From Streptomyces roseolilacinus (GTDB taxonomy: Bacteria; Actinomycetota; Actinomycetes; Streptomycetales; Streptomycetaceae): a stretch of DNA of 64,000 nt. Location: NCBI RefSeq assembly GCF_014649335.1, contig NZ_BMSV01000002.1, forward strand, positions 1 to 64,000, written 5' to 3'. A program made the position numbers and the translations under genes. How positions within the stretch are numbered: position 1 is the stretch's first letter; every line of letters begins with the position of its first letter. The notes below the pieces were generated by a model. That model was not told the origin of the DNA. It ran no database searches and worked only from the letters and a program-made list of their open reading frames with translations. Shown here piece by piece: positions 1-8,233 of the stretch.

Positions 1-1
1 C

Positions 2-1090
2 GGCACCGTCTCCGGCGGCCCGATGCACTACCTGCCCAAGGGCCTCGCCGACCGCTTCGGCAAGAACGGAAAGACCCTCGGCAAGGTCCTCGCGATCCTG
101 GCCTCCTTCTTCGTGCTGTTCTTCGGCCTCTTCGGCGGCAACCTCTTCCAGGTCAACCAGTCCTACGCCCAGCTGGTCTCCGTCACCGGCGGCGAGGACG
201 GCCTGATGGGCTCCTCCGCCGGCGCGCTGTTCTTCGGCATCCTCATCGCCGCACTCGTCGGCATCGTGCTGCTCGGCGGCATCCGCTCCATCGCCAACGT
301 CACCAGCAAGCTCGTCCCGGCCATGGCCGGCATCTACATCGTCGCCTGCCTGGTCGTCATCCTGGTCCACGTCTCCGCCGTGCCGGCCGCGATCGGCACC
401 ATCATCGAGGGCGCCTTCAACCCGCAGGGTGTCGCCGGCGGTGTGCTCGGCGCGCTGATCATCGGCTTCAAGCGCGCCGCGTTCTCCAACGAGGCCGGTC
501 TCGGCTCCGCGCCGATCGCGCACTCCGCGGTCAAGACCAAGCACCCCGCCAGCGAGGGCTTGGTCGCCCTGCTGGAGCCGTTCATCGACACGGTCGTCAT
601 CTGCACGATGACCGCGCTGACCATCGTCATCGCCAACCCGGCCAGCTACGTCGAGGTCCGTGAGGGCGGCGAGTCCATCGGCGGCGTCACGATCACCTCC
701 GACGCCTTCGCGACGGTGCTGCCCTGGTTCCCGTACATCCTCACCCTCGCGGTGATGCTGTTCGCCATCTCCACGGTGCTGACCTGGGGCTACTACTGCA
801 TGAAGGCGTGGACGCACCTCTTCGGGCGCAGCCGGGCCAGCGAGACGACCTTCAAGGTCTTCTACACGCTGTTCGCGGTCGCGGGCTCCCTGCTGACGCT
901 GCAGACCCTGATCGACATGGCCGACGCGGTGCTGTTCATGCTCGCCGTCATCAACATCATCGGCCTGTACCTCCTCGCCCCGGTCGTCAAGCGCGAGCTG
1001 AACTCCTTCCTGGAGTTCGTCCGCGCCCGCAACGCCGGTGAGATCACCGAGGACGACGAAGACCGGGAGCCGGTGAAGACCACCGTCTGA
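2..1090 (+). CDS. Sodium:alanine/glycine symporter (AGCS family), 3' part
   Basis: Membrane symporter of the alanine or glycine:cation symporter family, importing small neutral amino acids with Na+. The reading frame is open from base 2, so the N-terminal part lies outside the window; 362 residues are visible. The family signature FSNEAGLGSAPIAH is present, as are several hydrophobic spans (for example around VLAILASFFVLFFGLFGG and IVACLVVILVHVS) and a charged cytoplasmic tail ending EDREPVKTTV. A strong stem-loop follows the stop. The downstream gene nhaA has its own ribosome binding site, so the two need not be co-transcribed. Family assignment is confident; the exact substrate cannot be read from the sequence. 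Confidence 0.9.
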   Translation, partial: GTVSGGPMHYLPKGLADRFGKNGKTLGKVLAILASFFVLFFGLFGGNLFQVNQSYAQLVSVTGGEDGLMGSSAGALFFGILIAALVGIVLLGGIRSIANVTSKLVPAMAGIYIVACLVVILVHVSAVPAAIGTIIEGAFNPQGVAGGVLGALIIGFKRAAFSNEAGLGSAPIAHSAVKTKHPASEGLVALLEPFIDTVVICTMTALTIVIANPASYVEVREGGESIGGVTITSDAFATVLPWFPYILTLAVMLFAISTVLTWGYYCMKAWTHLFGRSRASETTFKVFYTLFAVAGSLLTLQTLIDMADAVLFMLAVINIIGLYLLAPVVKRELNSFLEFVRARNAGEITEDDEDREPVKTTV

Positions 1091-1114
1091 CCGCCCCCCG
1101 GCGGCCCGGCTCCT

Positions 1115-1161
1115 GAGCGGGCCCGTACACACCTCGCGCCTTGGTGTGGACGGGCCCGCTC
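1115..1161 (+). terminator. Stem-loop terminator after the symporter gene
   Basis: Arms GAGCGGGCCCGT (1115-1126) and ACGGGCCCGCTC (1150-1161) pair perfectly over 12 bp, and the inner CACACC/GGTGTG can extend the stem. It lies 24 bases after the symporter stop. There is no T-tract, as is usual for Streptomyces terminators. Confidence 0.7.
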
Positions 1162-1354
1162 GCCATGCCCGCGGTCCCGTTTCAGCAGGTAGAACGAGGT
1201 CTGGCGGCATTCATCCGAGACCGCTAGGGTGCAAGGAACGCGTCAGCGCCCCGCCCTGCGAGCGGCTGCATCCGACGCGCGGTGTGCCGGGAAGCCTGGT
1301 CGGCGTCCTGGGGCTCGTATGCCCTGAAGCCGAAAACCCCGGAGGTACCTCCTC

Positions 1355-2647
1355 ATGGCTGCCGCGCCCCGCGAGCGTTCCCCTTTTCTCGGCATCCTGT
1401 CGTTGCCGGAGCGCAACGCGGTGGTTCAGGCACTGAGGACGGAAACCGTCGGTGGGCTGGTCCTGCTCGCGGCCGCCGTCATCGCGCTGACATGGGCCAA
1501 CAGCCCGTGGAGCGGCGCCTACGAACGGATACGTGACTTCCACTTCGGCATACCGGCCCTCGGCCTGGACCTGTCCGTCGGACACTGGACCGCCGACGGA
1601 CTGCTCGCCCTCTTCTTCCTCGTCGCCGGCATCGAGCTCAAGCGTGAGCTGGTGGTCGGCGAGCTGCGCACACCGGCCACGGCTGCCCTGCCGGTCATCG
1701 CCGCAGTCTGCGGCATGGCCGTACCGGCCGCCCTGTACGCCGCGACAGCCGCAGCGGGCGGAGGCAGCCCGAAGGGCTGGGCGGTGCCCATGGCCACCGA
1801 CATCGCCTTCGCCCTCGCCGTCCTCGCGGTTCTCAGCACCCACCTTCCCGCCGCGCTGCGCGCCTTCCTGCTCACGCTCGCCGTCGTCGACGACCTGGGC
1901 GCCATCCTCATCATCGCGATCTTCTTCACCAGCGACCTGGACTTCACCACCCTCGGCGGGGCCGTCGCCTGCCTGGTGGTCTTCCACGTGCTCCAGAGAT
2001 TCCGCGTACGCGGCTGGTGGTGGTACGTCCCGCTCGGCGTCGTCACCTGGGCGCTGATGTACGACAGCGGCATCCACGCCACCGTCGCCGGCGTCGCCAT
2101 CGGCCTGATCCTGCGCACCACCCGCGACCAGGGCGAGACCGCCTCCCCGGCCGAGCGCACCTCCCACCTGATCCACCCGTTCTCCGCGGGAGTCGTGGTC
2201 CCTCTGTTCGCGCTCTTCGCCGCCGGCGTCGGAGTCTCGGGCGCGGCCCTGACGGAGGTCTTCACCCGGCCGGAGCCGCTCGGCGTGGTCCTGGGCCTGG
2301 TCGTCGGCAAGACCCTCGGCATCTTCGCCGGCACCTACCTGGCCGCCCGCTTCACCCGCGCCCGACTCAACCCCGACCTCGCCTGGGCCGACGTCCTGGC
2401 CCTCGCGGTCCTCGCCGGGATCGGCTTCACGGTGGCCCTGCTGATCGGTGAGCTGTCCTTCCCCGACCCGGCCATGACCGAGCGCGTCAAGGCCGCGGTC
2501 CTGATCGGCTCCGTCATCGCCGCCTTCCTTGCGGCCCTCCTCATCAAGCGCCGCAACGGCATCTACCGGCGCCTGTACGAGGAGGAGGAGCGCGACGAGG
2601 ACCACGACGGCATCCCCGACATCTACCAGCGCACCGCTGAACGCTGA
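1355..2647 (+). CDS. nhaA: Na+/H+ antiporter NhaA
   Basis: Integral membrane Na+(Li+)/H+ antiporter for pH and sodium homeostasis; 430 residues, normal for actinobacterial NhaA. The diagnostic segments are present: ATDIAFALAVLA (Asp149, matching E. coli Asp133) and VVDDLGAILIIAIF (Asp179-Asp180, matching the essential Asp163-Asp164 pair). IELKRELVVGEL is also characteristic. The C-terminal tail is acidic and charged (EEEERDEDHDGIPDIYQ). The ATG at 1355 is chosen because GGAGGT lies 8 bases upstream (1341-1346). It stands alone: the next recognisable gene is over 600 bases away and on the other strand. Confidence 0.95.
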   Translation: MAAAPRERSPFLGILSLPERNAVVQALRTETVGGLVLLAAAVIALTWANSPWSGAYERIRDFHFGIPALGLDLSVGHWTADGLLALFFLVAGIELKRELVVGELRTPATAALPVIAAVCGMAVPAALYAATAAAGGGSPKGWAVPMATDIAFALAVLAVLSTHLPAALRAFLLTLAVVDDLGAILIIAIFFTSDLDFTTLGGAVACLVVFHVLQRFRVRGWWWYVPLGVVTWALMYDSGIHATVAGVAIGLILRTTRDQGETASPAERTSHLIHPFSAGVVVPLFALFAAGVGVSGAALTEVFTRPEPLGVVLGLVVGKTLGIFAGTYLAARFTRARLNPDLAWADVLALAVLAGIGFTVALLIGELSFPDPAMTERVKAAVLIGSVIAAFLAALLIKRRNGIYRRLYEEEERDEDHDGIPDIYQRTAER

Positions 2648-3308
2648 CCGCCGGCCTGCCGAGCGGGCTTCTCCTGGCTGTCGTCGGCTGCCGGGTGGCC
2701 GGGGTACGACGCCGTGGCACGGGCGGCACCGGCCGGTGCTCCCGTGGCCTACACGGTTGACCGCGGAGCCTCCGCCGACCGACCTACGTCACCCGCGAGC
2801 GCGCGAGACGGCGAACACCTTGATCGCGTACCCGATGAGCAGCACGCCGTAGAGCGTGACCAGCACCATCGCGGCGTACTCGGGGAAATCGAAAACCCTG
2901 ACAAGCGCACCCCGGGTCCGCTGCACAGAGCTACGTGTCACTTCGCCGTAGCTCAGGGAGAGCAGGGCCGTACCAGCGGCCGCACCGGTGCGCGGGGACC
3001 TGCGGGCGTCCCTTCACGACGCCGGTGCGGCAGCGGTCATGGGGCCGCGTTCCTCCTGCTGTACGCGCGTATGCGTTCGGGTGACTCCGCGACGGTCGCG
3101 GTCATGCCGTTCGTGGACGACCCGAACCCGTTCTGGAGGTACCCGCTCAGCCGGGCGTTCGGCTGGTCCGGGCTGCTGCGGCCCGCCCGGCGGTCCGAGC
3201 GGCTCGGGCGACCCGACAGGCGGGGCGCGCCGAGCCGGACCGTCCGGGCCGTCGGGAGGCTCACCGCCGCCCCGTGGTCGTCGGCGTCGTCACCGTGGCG
3301 GTGTCCGG
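2648..3308. other. Gene-poor stretch with two possible decayed coding remnants
   Basis: No complete gene is recognisable in 660 bases. Two short segments have the strong third-position G/C bias and amino acid mix of real protein. One is on the minus strand near 2789-2941 (listed separately). The other is on the plus strand at about 3044-3187, reading AAFLLLYARMRSG, then MPFVDDPNPFWRYPLSRAFG, with no credible start and a low-complexity run-on afterwards. The long plus-strand frame across this region is mostly the antisense shadow of the ABC operon. Confidence 0.4.
2789..2941 (-). CDS. Hypothetical 50-residue single-span membrane peptide or gene remnant
   Basis: Reads from a GTG at 2941 to a TGA at 2789. 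The second half has one clear membrane span (YAAMVLVTLYGVLLIGYAI) followed by a basic end (KVFAVSRARG). Codons from about residue 17 on show strong G/C third positions; those before do not, and there is no convincing ribosome binding site. It may be the surviving C-terminal end of a larger membrane protein whose start was lost, or a genuine small membrane peptide. I do not recognise the family. Confidence 0.3.
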   Translation of the reverse strand: MTRSSVQRTRGALVRVFDFPEYAAMVLVTLYGVLLIGYAIKVFAVSRARG

Positions 3309-4190
3309 TCACGACGGTGGGCGGTCCCGCCCGGCGGAGCCGCCCGCGGTGGCTCCGCCCGCTCCCGAGCCGGAGTGACCGGGCCGCTGGGGAGCGCCGG
3401 GGAGGAAGGTCACGTGGGGCGCGCCCGTGCGCGGGTGGACGGTGACCTCGGCCGTCACGCCGTACACCTCGGCCAGCAACTCCGGCGTGAGCACATCGGA
3501 AGGGCTGCCCGAGGCGGTGACCTCGCCGTCGCGGAGGACGTAGAGGCGGTCGCAGTAGTAGGCCGCGAGGTTCAGGTCGTGCAGGGCGACCAGGACCGTG
3601 GCGGGGAGTTCACGGAGGATGCCGAGGACGTCCAGCTGGTGGCGTATGTCCAGGTGGTTGGTCGGCTCGTCGAGCACCAGCAGCGCGGGCCGCTGGGCCA
3701 GGGCGCGCGCGATGAGCACGCGCTGGCGTTCGCCTCCGGAGAGGTGGTCGAAGCGCCGGTCCGCCAGGCCGGTCGCGTCCACGGATTCCAGGGCCGACTC
3801 GATGAGCAGGCGGTCCTCGGCCGTGTCGCCGTCGAGCAGCCGCTTGTGCGGGGTGCGGCCCATCGCGACGACGTCCCGTACGGTCAGGTCGAAGTCGGCA
3901 GCCGACTCCTGGACCACGGCGGCCAGCGTACGGGCCAGCCGGCGCACCGGCAGGGCCCAGGCGTCCGCTCCGTCCACGCGTACGCACCCGGCGTCGGGGC
4001 GCAGGACGCGGTAGACGGCGCGGAGCAGGCTGGACTTGCCGCTGCCGTTCGGCCCGACCAGACCGACCACCTCACCGGGCCGCGCGGTCAGGCAGACGTC
4101 CCGTACGAGGTGGTGGGCACCGGCCGTGAGGGTGACGCTCTCCACGGCGAGTTCGGCCGCGCCCATGGGCGGGGTCGTGGTGGAGGTCAT
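3309..4190 (-). CDS. ABC transporter ATP-binding protein, BtuD/FecE-like (corrinoid uptake)
   Basis: ATPase subunit of an iron-siderophore/vitamin B12-class importer; 293 residues. Walker A GPNGSGKSS, signature LSGGERQR, Walker B LLVLDEPTNHLDI and the switch histidine in ALHDLNLAAYYCDRL are all present, as in the FecE/BtuD/HmuV group. The C-terminal tail beyond the ATPase domain is Gly-rich. The ATG at 4190 has GAGGAG upstream and overlaps the permease stop as ATGA, so translation is probably coupled. As the last gene of the operon behind a cobalamin riboswitch, it most likely powers corrinoid import. Siderophore or haem import would be the default guess without the riboswitch. Confidence 0.88.
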   Translation of the reverse strand: MTSTTTPPMGAAELAVESVTLTAGAHHLVRDVCLTARPGEVVGLVGPNGSGKSSLLRAVYRVLRPDAGCVRVDGADAWALPVRRLARTLAAVVQESAADFDLTVRDVVAMGRTPHKRLLDGDTAEDRLLIESALESVDATGLADRRFDHLSGGERQRVLIARALAQRPALLVLDEPTNHLDIRHQLDVLGILRELPATVLVALHDLNLAAYYCDRLYVLRDGEVTASGSPSDVLTPELLAEVYGVTAEVTVHPRTGAPHVTFLPGAPQRPGHSGSGAGGATAGGSAGRDRPPS

Positions 4191-5302
4191 CCCACTCCTC
4201 GGTCGGTGCTCCGCCGGGCGTCCCGGCGCATCAGCCACAGGAAGAACGGCCCGCCGCACAGCGCCGTGAGGACACCGACCGGGATCTCCATGGGCGCGGC
4301 GACCGTGCGGGCCGCGATGTCGGCCCAGACGAGGAACACCGCGCCGCCCAGTGCGGCCGCGGGCAGCACCCGGCGGTGGTCCCCGCCGACGAACAGGCGC
4401 ACGATGTGGGGCAGCATCAGCCCGACGAAACCGATCGGCCCCGCCGCCGCCACCAGCACCCCGGTGACCAGCGACAGCAGGACGAACGTCCGGGCCCGGA
4501 AGCGGGCCACGTCCAGCCCCATGGTGGTGGCCGCCTCCTCACCCGCCAGCAGCAGGTTCAGCGACCGGGCCTGGACCAGCAGCACGCCGACGCCCAGCAG
4601 CAGCGCGGCTCCGGGCAGCCACAACGTGCCCCACTGCACACCGCCCAGCCCGCCGAGGGTCCAGGCGAGGACCGCCCGCGCCTCGTTGCCCCGGTCCGAC
4701 GTCAGCAGCAGCACGTCCATCACCGCCGTCAGCACCGAGGCGAACGCCACCCCGGACAGCACCAGGCGCACCGAGGTGATGCGGCCGCCGGACCGGGCCG
4801 TGGTGTACACCAGCAGCAGGGTCAGCAGCGCCCCGGCGAACGCCGCGACCGACAGCGACACCGGCCCGAACAGGCTCACCCCGAAGACGATCACCACCAC
4901 CGCGCCGAGCGATGCACCCGAGGACACCCCCAGGAGATACGGCTCCGCCAGCGGGTTGCGCACCAGGGCCTGCATCGCCGTGCCCACCACCGCGAGCCCG
5001 GCACCCGCCACCGCGCCCAGCAGCACGCGCGGAGCCCGCACGTCGAGCACGATGGTCTCGCGCGCCCGGGACCACGTGGGCTCCGACCAGTCGGCGCCGA
5101 GCGCGTGCGTCACGATGCCCCACACCTGGTCGGGCGGCACATGGACCGAGCCGATGGCCATGCCCGCGGTCATCGAGACCAGGAGCAGGACGCCCAGGAC
5201 CGCGAGCGTCCCCGTGAACGCCGTCGCGGGGCGCCCGTCCTGGGAGGCCCGACGGCCGGGGGCACGGGACATGGAGGGAGTGGTCTTCGCGGGGGCCGTC
5301 AC
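4187..5302 (-). CDS. FecCD-family ABC permease, BtuC-like (corrinoid uptake)
   Basis: Membrane permease of 371 residues with the usual ten-span FecCD pattern. Conserved family segments are RAPRVLLGAVAGAGLAVVG, ALVRNPLAEPYLLGVSSGAS, GPIGFVGLMLPHIVRLFVG and the late DIAARTVAAPMEIPVGVLTA. The GTG at 5302 overlaps the stop of the binding-protein gene (GTGA), and its own stop overlaps the ATPase start. An internal ATG at 5272 (MSRAPGRR) is a possible alternative, because the first ten residues look unstructured. It forms the channel for the substrate delivered by the lipoprotein encoded just upstream. Confidence 0.9.
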   Translation of the reverse strand: MTAPAKTTPSMSRAPGRRASQDGRPATAFTGTLAVLGVLLLVSMTAGMAIGSVHVPPDQVWGIVTHALGADWSEPTWSRARETIVLDVRAPRVLLGAVAGAGLAVVGTAMQALVRNPLAEPYLLGVSSGASLGAVVVIVFGVSLFGPVSLSVAAFAGALLTLLLVYTTARSGGRITSVRLVLSGVAFASVLTAVMDVLLLTSDRGNEARAVLAWTLGGLGGVQWGTLWLPGAALLLGVGVLLVQARSLNLLLAGEEAATTMGLDVARFRARTFVLLSLVTGVLVAAAGPIGFVGLMLPHIVRLFVGGDHRRVLPAAALGGAVFLVWADIAARTVAAPMEIPVGVLTALCGGPFFLWLMRRDARRSTDRGVG

Positions 5303-6351
5303 CGGAACCGCTCGGGGTGCAGTCCGCGCGCCAGGTCCTCGACGGCGTACGGCGGGCGTACGCCGACCAGGGTCGCGGTGAGCGGCAGCACCACGAACCG
5401 CTTGTTCCGCACGGCGGGGACGTCGGCGAGGGCGGGCTGGGAGAGCAGGAACTTCTTCTTCTGCTCGACGCCGCCCGCGCCCGCGTAGTCGTAGATCGCG
5501 ATCACCTCGGGCCTGCGGTCCACGACCTGCTCCCAGGAGGCGTCACCGAAGACCTCGTCCAGGTCGGCGAAGACGTTGCGGCCGCCGGCGAGCCGGATGA
5601 TCTCGGTGCCCAGGCTCTTCCCACCCGCCGTGAACGGCGCCTTGTCGCCGCTGTCGTACACGAAGACGGGGACGGCGGGCACGCCCTTGACGGCCTGGGT
5701 GGTCCGGGCGATGCGTCCCTGGAGGTCGGCCACGAGCCGGTCGGCGCGGTCCCGGACGCCGAAGATGGTGCCGATGGTGCGGATCTCGTCGTAGGTGTCC
5801 TGCATGGACACCTGCTTCTTGCCGCAGTACTCGCGGTTGAGGTAGGTGTCGATGCCCGCGTCGGCGAACGCCTCGCGCGAGCGGCCCTCGTTCTCGGCGA
5901 AGGCGCTGCCGTAGCCGCCGTAGACGAAGTCCGGGTCGGCCTCCAGCACGTTCTCGAAGGACGGTTCCTTCTTCGCCAGTTCCGGGATGGCCTCGAAGTC
6001 CTTGCGGAGCCGGGGGAGGACGGACGAGTCGGGGAAGGCCGTGCCGACCATCCGGTCCTTCAGCCCGAGGGCGAGCATCAGCTCGGCCGGGTGCTGGTGG
6101 ATGGTGACGACGCGGGAGGGCGCCTTGTCGTACGTCGTGCGGGTGCCGCAGTTGTCGACGGTGACCGGGAAGCCCTCGGCCGATGACTCCGCGGCCTCGG
6201 GACCCTTGGTGGCGGAGCTCTCGGCGGCCGTGCCGGAGCAGCCGGTCAGGAGCACCGCGGACAGGGTGAGGACCGCCGCGGCGCCACGCAGGGCGCGGCG
6301 CCGGGACCGGACAGGGGGAAAGGACAGGGGACGGGGCGTGCCGTCGTACAC
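5299..6351 (-). CDS. Substrate-binding lipoprotein, BtuF-like (corrinoid uptake)
   Basis: Extracellular binding protein of the helical-backbone class used for B12, haem and siderophores; 350 residues. It has a basic N-region, a hydrophobic core and the lipobox LSAVLLTGCSG, so it should be lipid-anchored. The body carries the TroA/BtuF-like patterns VDNCGTRTTYDKAPSRVVTI, ADPDFVYGGYGSAF and TAGGKSLGTEIIRLAGGRNVF. The GTG at 6351 is preceded by AGGAGG. A cobalamin riboswitch sits directly upstream, and the permease and ATPase follow with overlapping ends, making one operon. The riboswitch is the main reason to prefer corrinoids as substrate. Confidence 0.87.
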   Translation of the reverse strand: MYDGTPRPLSFPPVRSRRRALRGAAAVLTLSAVLLTGCSGTAAESSATKGPEAAESSAEGFPVTVDNCGTRTTYDKAPSRVVTIHQHPAELMLALGLKDRMVGTAFPDSSVLPRLRKDFEAIPELAKKEPSFENVLEADPDFVYGGYGSAFAENEGRSREAFADAGIDTYLNREYCGKKQVSMQDTYDEIRTIGTIFGVRDRADRLVADLQGRIARTTQAVKGVPAVPVFVYDSGDKAPFTAGGKSLGTEIIRLAGGRNVFADLDEVFGDASWEQVVDRRPEVIAIYDYAGAGGVEQKKKFLLSQPALADVPAVRNKRFVVLPLTATLVGVRPPYAVEDLARGLHPERFR

Positions 6352-6396
6352 GTGAAGCCTCCTGGGGAGTCCGCGCTCCTCGGAACGGGCCCGCGA

Positions 6397-6560
6397 CAGA
6401 CCAGTGTCCTGACTCCCGGATCGACGTTCCCCCCAGCCTTCCCGCGCGTCGTGCGCAGTGGCGTGTCAAAGGGTGCACTCCCCGGTCACAGTGGCGGGAC
6501 CGTGCCGGATTCGCACCGGCTTCCTGTCTCCCGTCGCGGTGATGACCAGGTGATACTACG
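6397..6560 (-). promoter_or_regulatory. Cobalamin (adenosylcobalamin) riboswitch
   Basis: Read on the minus strand, the leader contains the hallmark core GCCGGTGCGAATCCGGCAC, followed by GGTCCCGCCACTGTGACC, which is the conserved P3-P6 core of cobalamin riboswitches. Near the 3' end GGAGTCAGGACACTGG (about 6401-6415) matches the conserved box that pairs in the kissing loop. The element ends about 45 bases before the lipoprotein start, whose ribosome binding site is AGGAGG. B12 binding would be expected to repress the uptake operon by masking that site or by termination. Boundaries are approximate. Confidence 0.93.
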
Positions 6561-6619
6561 TACCTGCGAATGATGTGCAAAAGGGCGCACGGCCGAAACC
6601 GTGCGCTCCTGTGCCGAAG

Positions 6620-6894
6620 TCACCCGTGACGTGTGGCCCGCAGGATCAGCCGCTCGGCGTCCTGGTCGTACGGGCGGCCGTCGAATCCGCCGAAGACCTC
6701 GACCTCGACGAAGCCTGCCTCCTCTCTCTGGCCGCCTGCGCCTCGGCGCGCTCCTGCCGCTGCCGCTCCTGTTCCGCCGCCCGCGTCCGCCGTGACTCCT
6801 CCTGCTGCTGCCGCTTCTGTTCGGCTGCCTTCGCCTTCTGGCGCTGCTGGTACACGGACAGCAGTTGACCCGCCAGAGACTTCTTGCGCGCCAC
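6620..6894 (-). pseudogene. Collapsed gene: coiled-coil N-terminus and detached C-terminus in different frames
   Basis: From a GTG at 6894 (GGGAGGGG upstream) the frame reads MARKKSLAGQLLSVYQQ and then a highly charged Gln/Arg/Glu coiled coil (AEQERQRQERAEAQAARERR). At about 6715 sense is lost in this frame. The frame one step over then carries a clean C-terminal end, GFVEVEVFGGFDGRPYDQD then AERLILRATRHG, stopping at 6620. A large internal deletion plus a frame change in a much longer protein explains this best. The N-terminus resembles the start of Streptomyces proteins annotated as restriction-endonuclease-like, but that identification is from memory and is not certain. Confidence 0.55.
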
Positions 6895-7453
6895 AGCCCC
6901 TCCCACAGGCCGATTCCGCCGTACAACGCTGCCCATCGGCGGAGACCTGCAACTCTTGTGGGACCTTCAGTCGGCGTTCGTTCGGGCGCTTCGCATTCGT
7001 CGGTGCGGATCCGCTGTGACGGCCACGGTGAGTTAGCCGGGACGTGGGTGAGGAACATGCGCCCCGGGACACGTTCGACACGCGTCTGGACGGGCGGCCC
7101 GGTGGCACCCCGGGGGGAGGCCCACCCCGGGACGACGGAGCGAAGAGGGCGAGCGGCGGGGCAGGGGCCCCGCCCTCCCGCTCGGCTTCGCCTCCCTCCC
7201 GGCGGGCTTCCCCGGTCGTCGGCGGCCCTCGCCCGGTCCGAAGGGTGGCGGCACGATGGGGCGAACTCCTGTCCGGGCCGTAACCCGTGGTCGTGCCGCG
7301 CACGCTCCCCGCCGGTGAGCGGTGCCCTCCCGTGCGACTCTGGTGGGCACGGGGACGGACCCGACCGCGGCGGTCCGACCGTCTTGACGGTGGGGAGCGC
7401 GGACGGCACCGTGCTCGTACTCGGGTGGACGAGGCGTGGTGGGGGAGGGGCCG
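6895..7453. other. Intergenic region upstream of the caspase-CHAT operon
   Basis: 559 bases with no supported gene. The left end holds the leader of the minus-strand pseudogene. On the plus strand, TTGACG at 7384-7389 is a possible -35 element for the downstream operon, but no good -10 follows at normal spacing. The ribosome binding site GGGGGAGGGG (7441-7450) serves the caspase-like gene. Overlapping open frames here are low-complexity and Arg/Pro/Gly-rich, which I read as GC-driven noise. Confidence 0.5.
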
Positions 7454-8227
7454 GTGGTCTTGCACGCGGTCGTCGTCGGTGTCGATCGGTATCGGGACCC
7501 GCGCATCGCCGACCTGTCCTGGGCCCGGCGCGACGCCGAGGCCGTCGCGGAACTGGTCGAGCAGGTCCACCCGTCGCAACGCCGCGTCACGCTGCTGCTG
7601 GACGAGGAGGCGACCAGGCGCAACGTACACGTCGAGATCGGCGAGCGGCTGGCCGGCGAGGCCACCGAAGACGATCTCGTGCTCCTCTACTTCGCCTGCC
7701 ACGGAAGCCCCGAGACCAGCCCCGGCCCGAACGGGGTCGACCGCTACCTGGTCCTGCACGACACCGAGTACGACCACGTGTACGCCACCGGGCTCAGCAT
7801 GGAACGCGAACTGCCCTGGCTGTTCGAGCGGATCACCGGGCCACCGCTGGTGGTGCTGCTGGTCGACGCCTGCTTCAGCGGCAGGGCGGGAGGGCGCACC
7901 TTCGAAGGCCCCCGGCTGCGAGCCGCGCGGGCGTCGGACCGCGCCGGGGGGACGGTCTCGCTCAGCGAACTGGAACTGGGCGAGGGACGGCTGATGGTCG
8001 GCGCCTGCGACGACGACCAGGTCGCCCGGGAGAGCGCCGAGCTGGGGCACGGCGTCTTCACGCACTACCTGCTCAAGGGGCCCTCCGCCGCGGACGAGGG
8101 GTTCACCGTCGGCGTGCACCGGTTGTACGAGGAAGTCGCCGCGGCGGTCGCCGAGCACACGGGGGGACGTCAGGTACCAGTGATCAACGGCCGGTCCGCG
8201 CGGGCCCGGTTGCCCTACCTCTGGTGA
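7454..8227 (+). CDS. Caspase-like cysteine peptidase (peptidase C14 fold)
   Basis: A single-domain caspase-fold protein of 257 residues. The N-terminal strand VVLHAVVVGVDRYRDPRI is the usual opening of prokaryotic metacaspases/orthocaspases. Catalytic His83 lies in LLYFACHGSPE and Cys140 in VVLLVDACFSGRAGG, the canonical dyad. GRLMVGACDDDQVARES and HGVFTHYLLKG follow, as in the p10-like half. There is no signal peptide or membrane span. GTG at 7454 is chosen because GGGGGAGGGG ends three bases before it; an upstream in-frame GTG at 7436 lacks a site. It is followed after 6 bases by the CHAT gene, so the two peptidases are almost certainly made together. The substrate is unknown. Confidence 0.88.
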   Translation: MVLHAVVVGVDRYRDPRIADLSWARRDAEAVAELVEQVHPSQRRVTLLLDEEATRRNVHVEIGERLAGEATEDDLVLLYFACHGSPETSPGPNGVDRYLVLHDTEYDHVYATGLSMERELPWLFERITGPPLVVLLVDACFSGRAGGRTFEGPRLRAARASDRAGGTVSLSELELGEGRLMVGACDDDQVARESAELGHGVFTHYLLKGPSAADEGFTVGVHRLYEEVAAAVAEHTGGRQVPVINGRSARARLPYLW

Positions 8228-8233
8228 GGGACG

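Noticed and set aside
3037..3312. 91-codon minus-strand frame after the ABC operon
   Set aside because: No motif, no ribosome binding site, and the opposite strand is more protein-like over part of it.
2988..5381. 797-codon open frame on the plus strand
   Set aside because: Lies antisense to the ABC transporter genes, whose frames show full motif sets; the plus frame is Arg/Gly/Pro/Ser low complexity caused by high GC.
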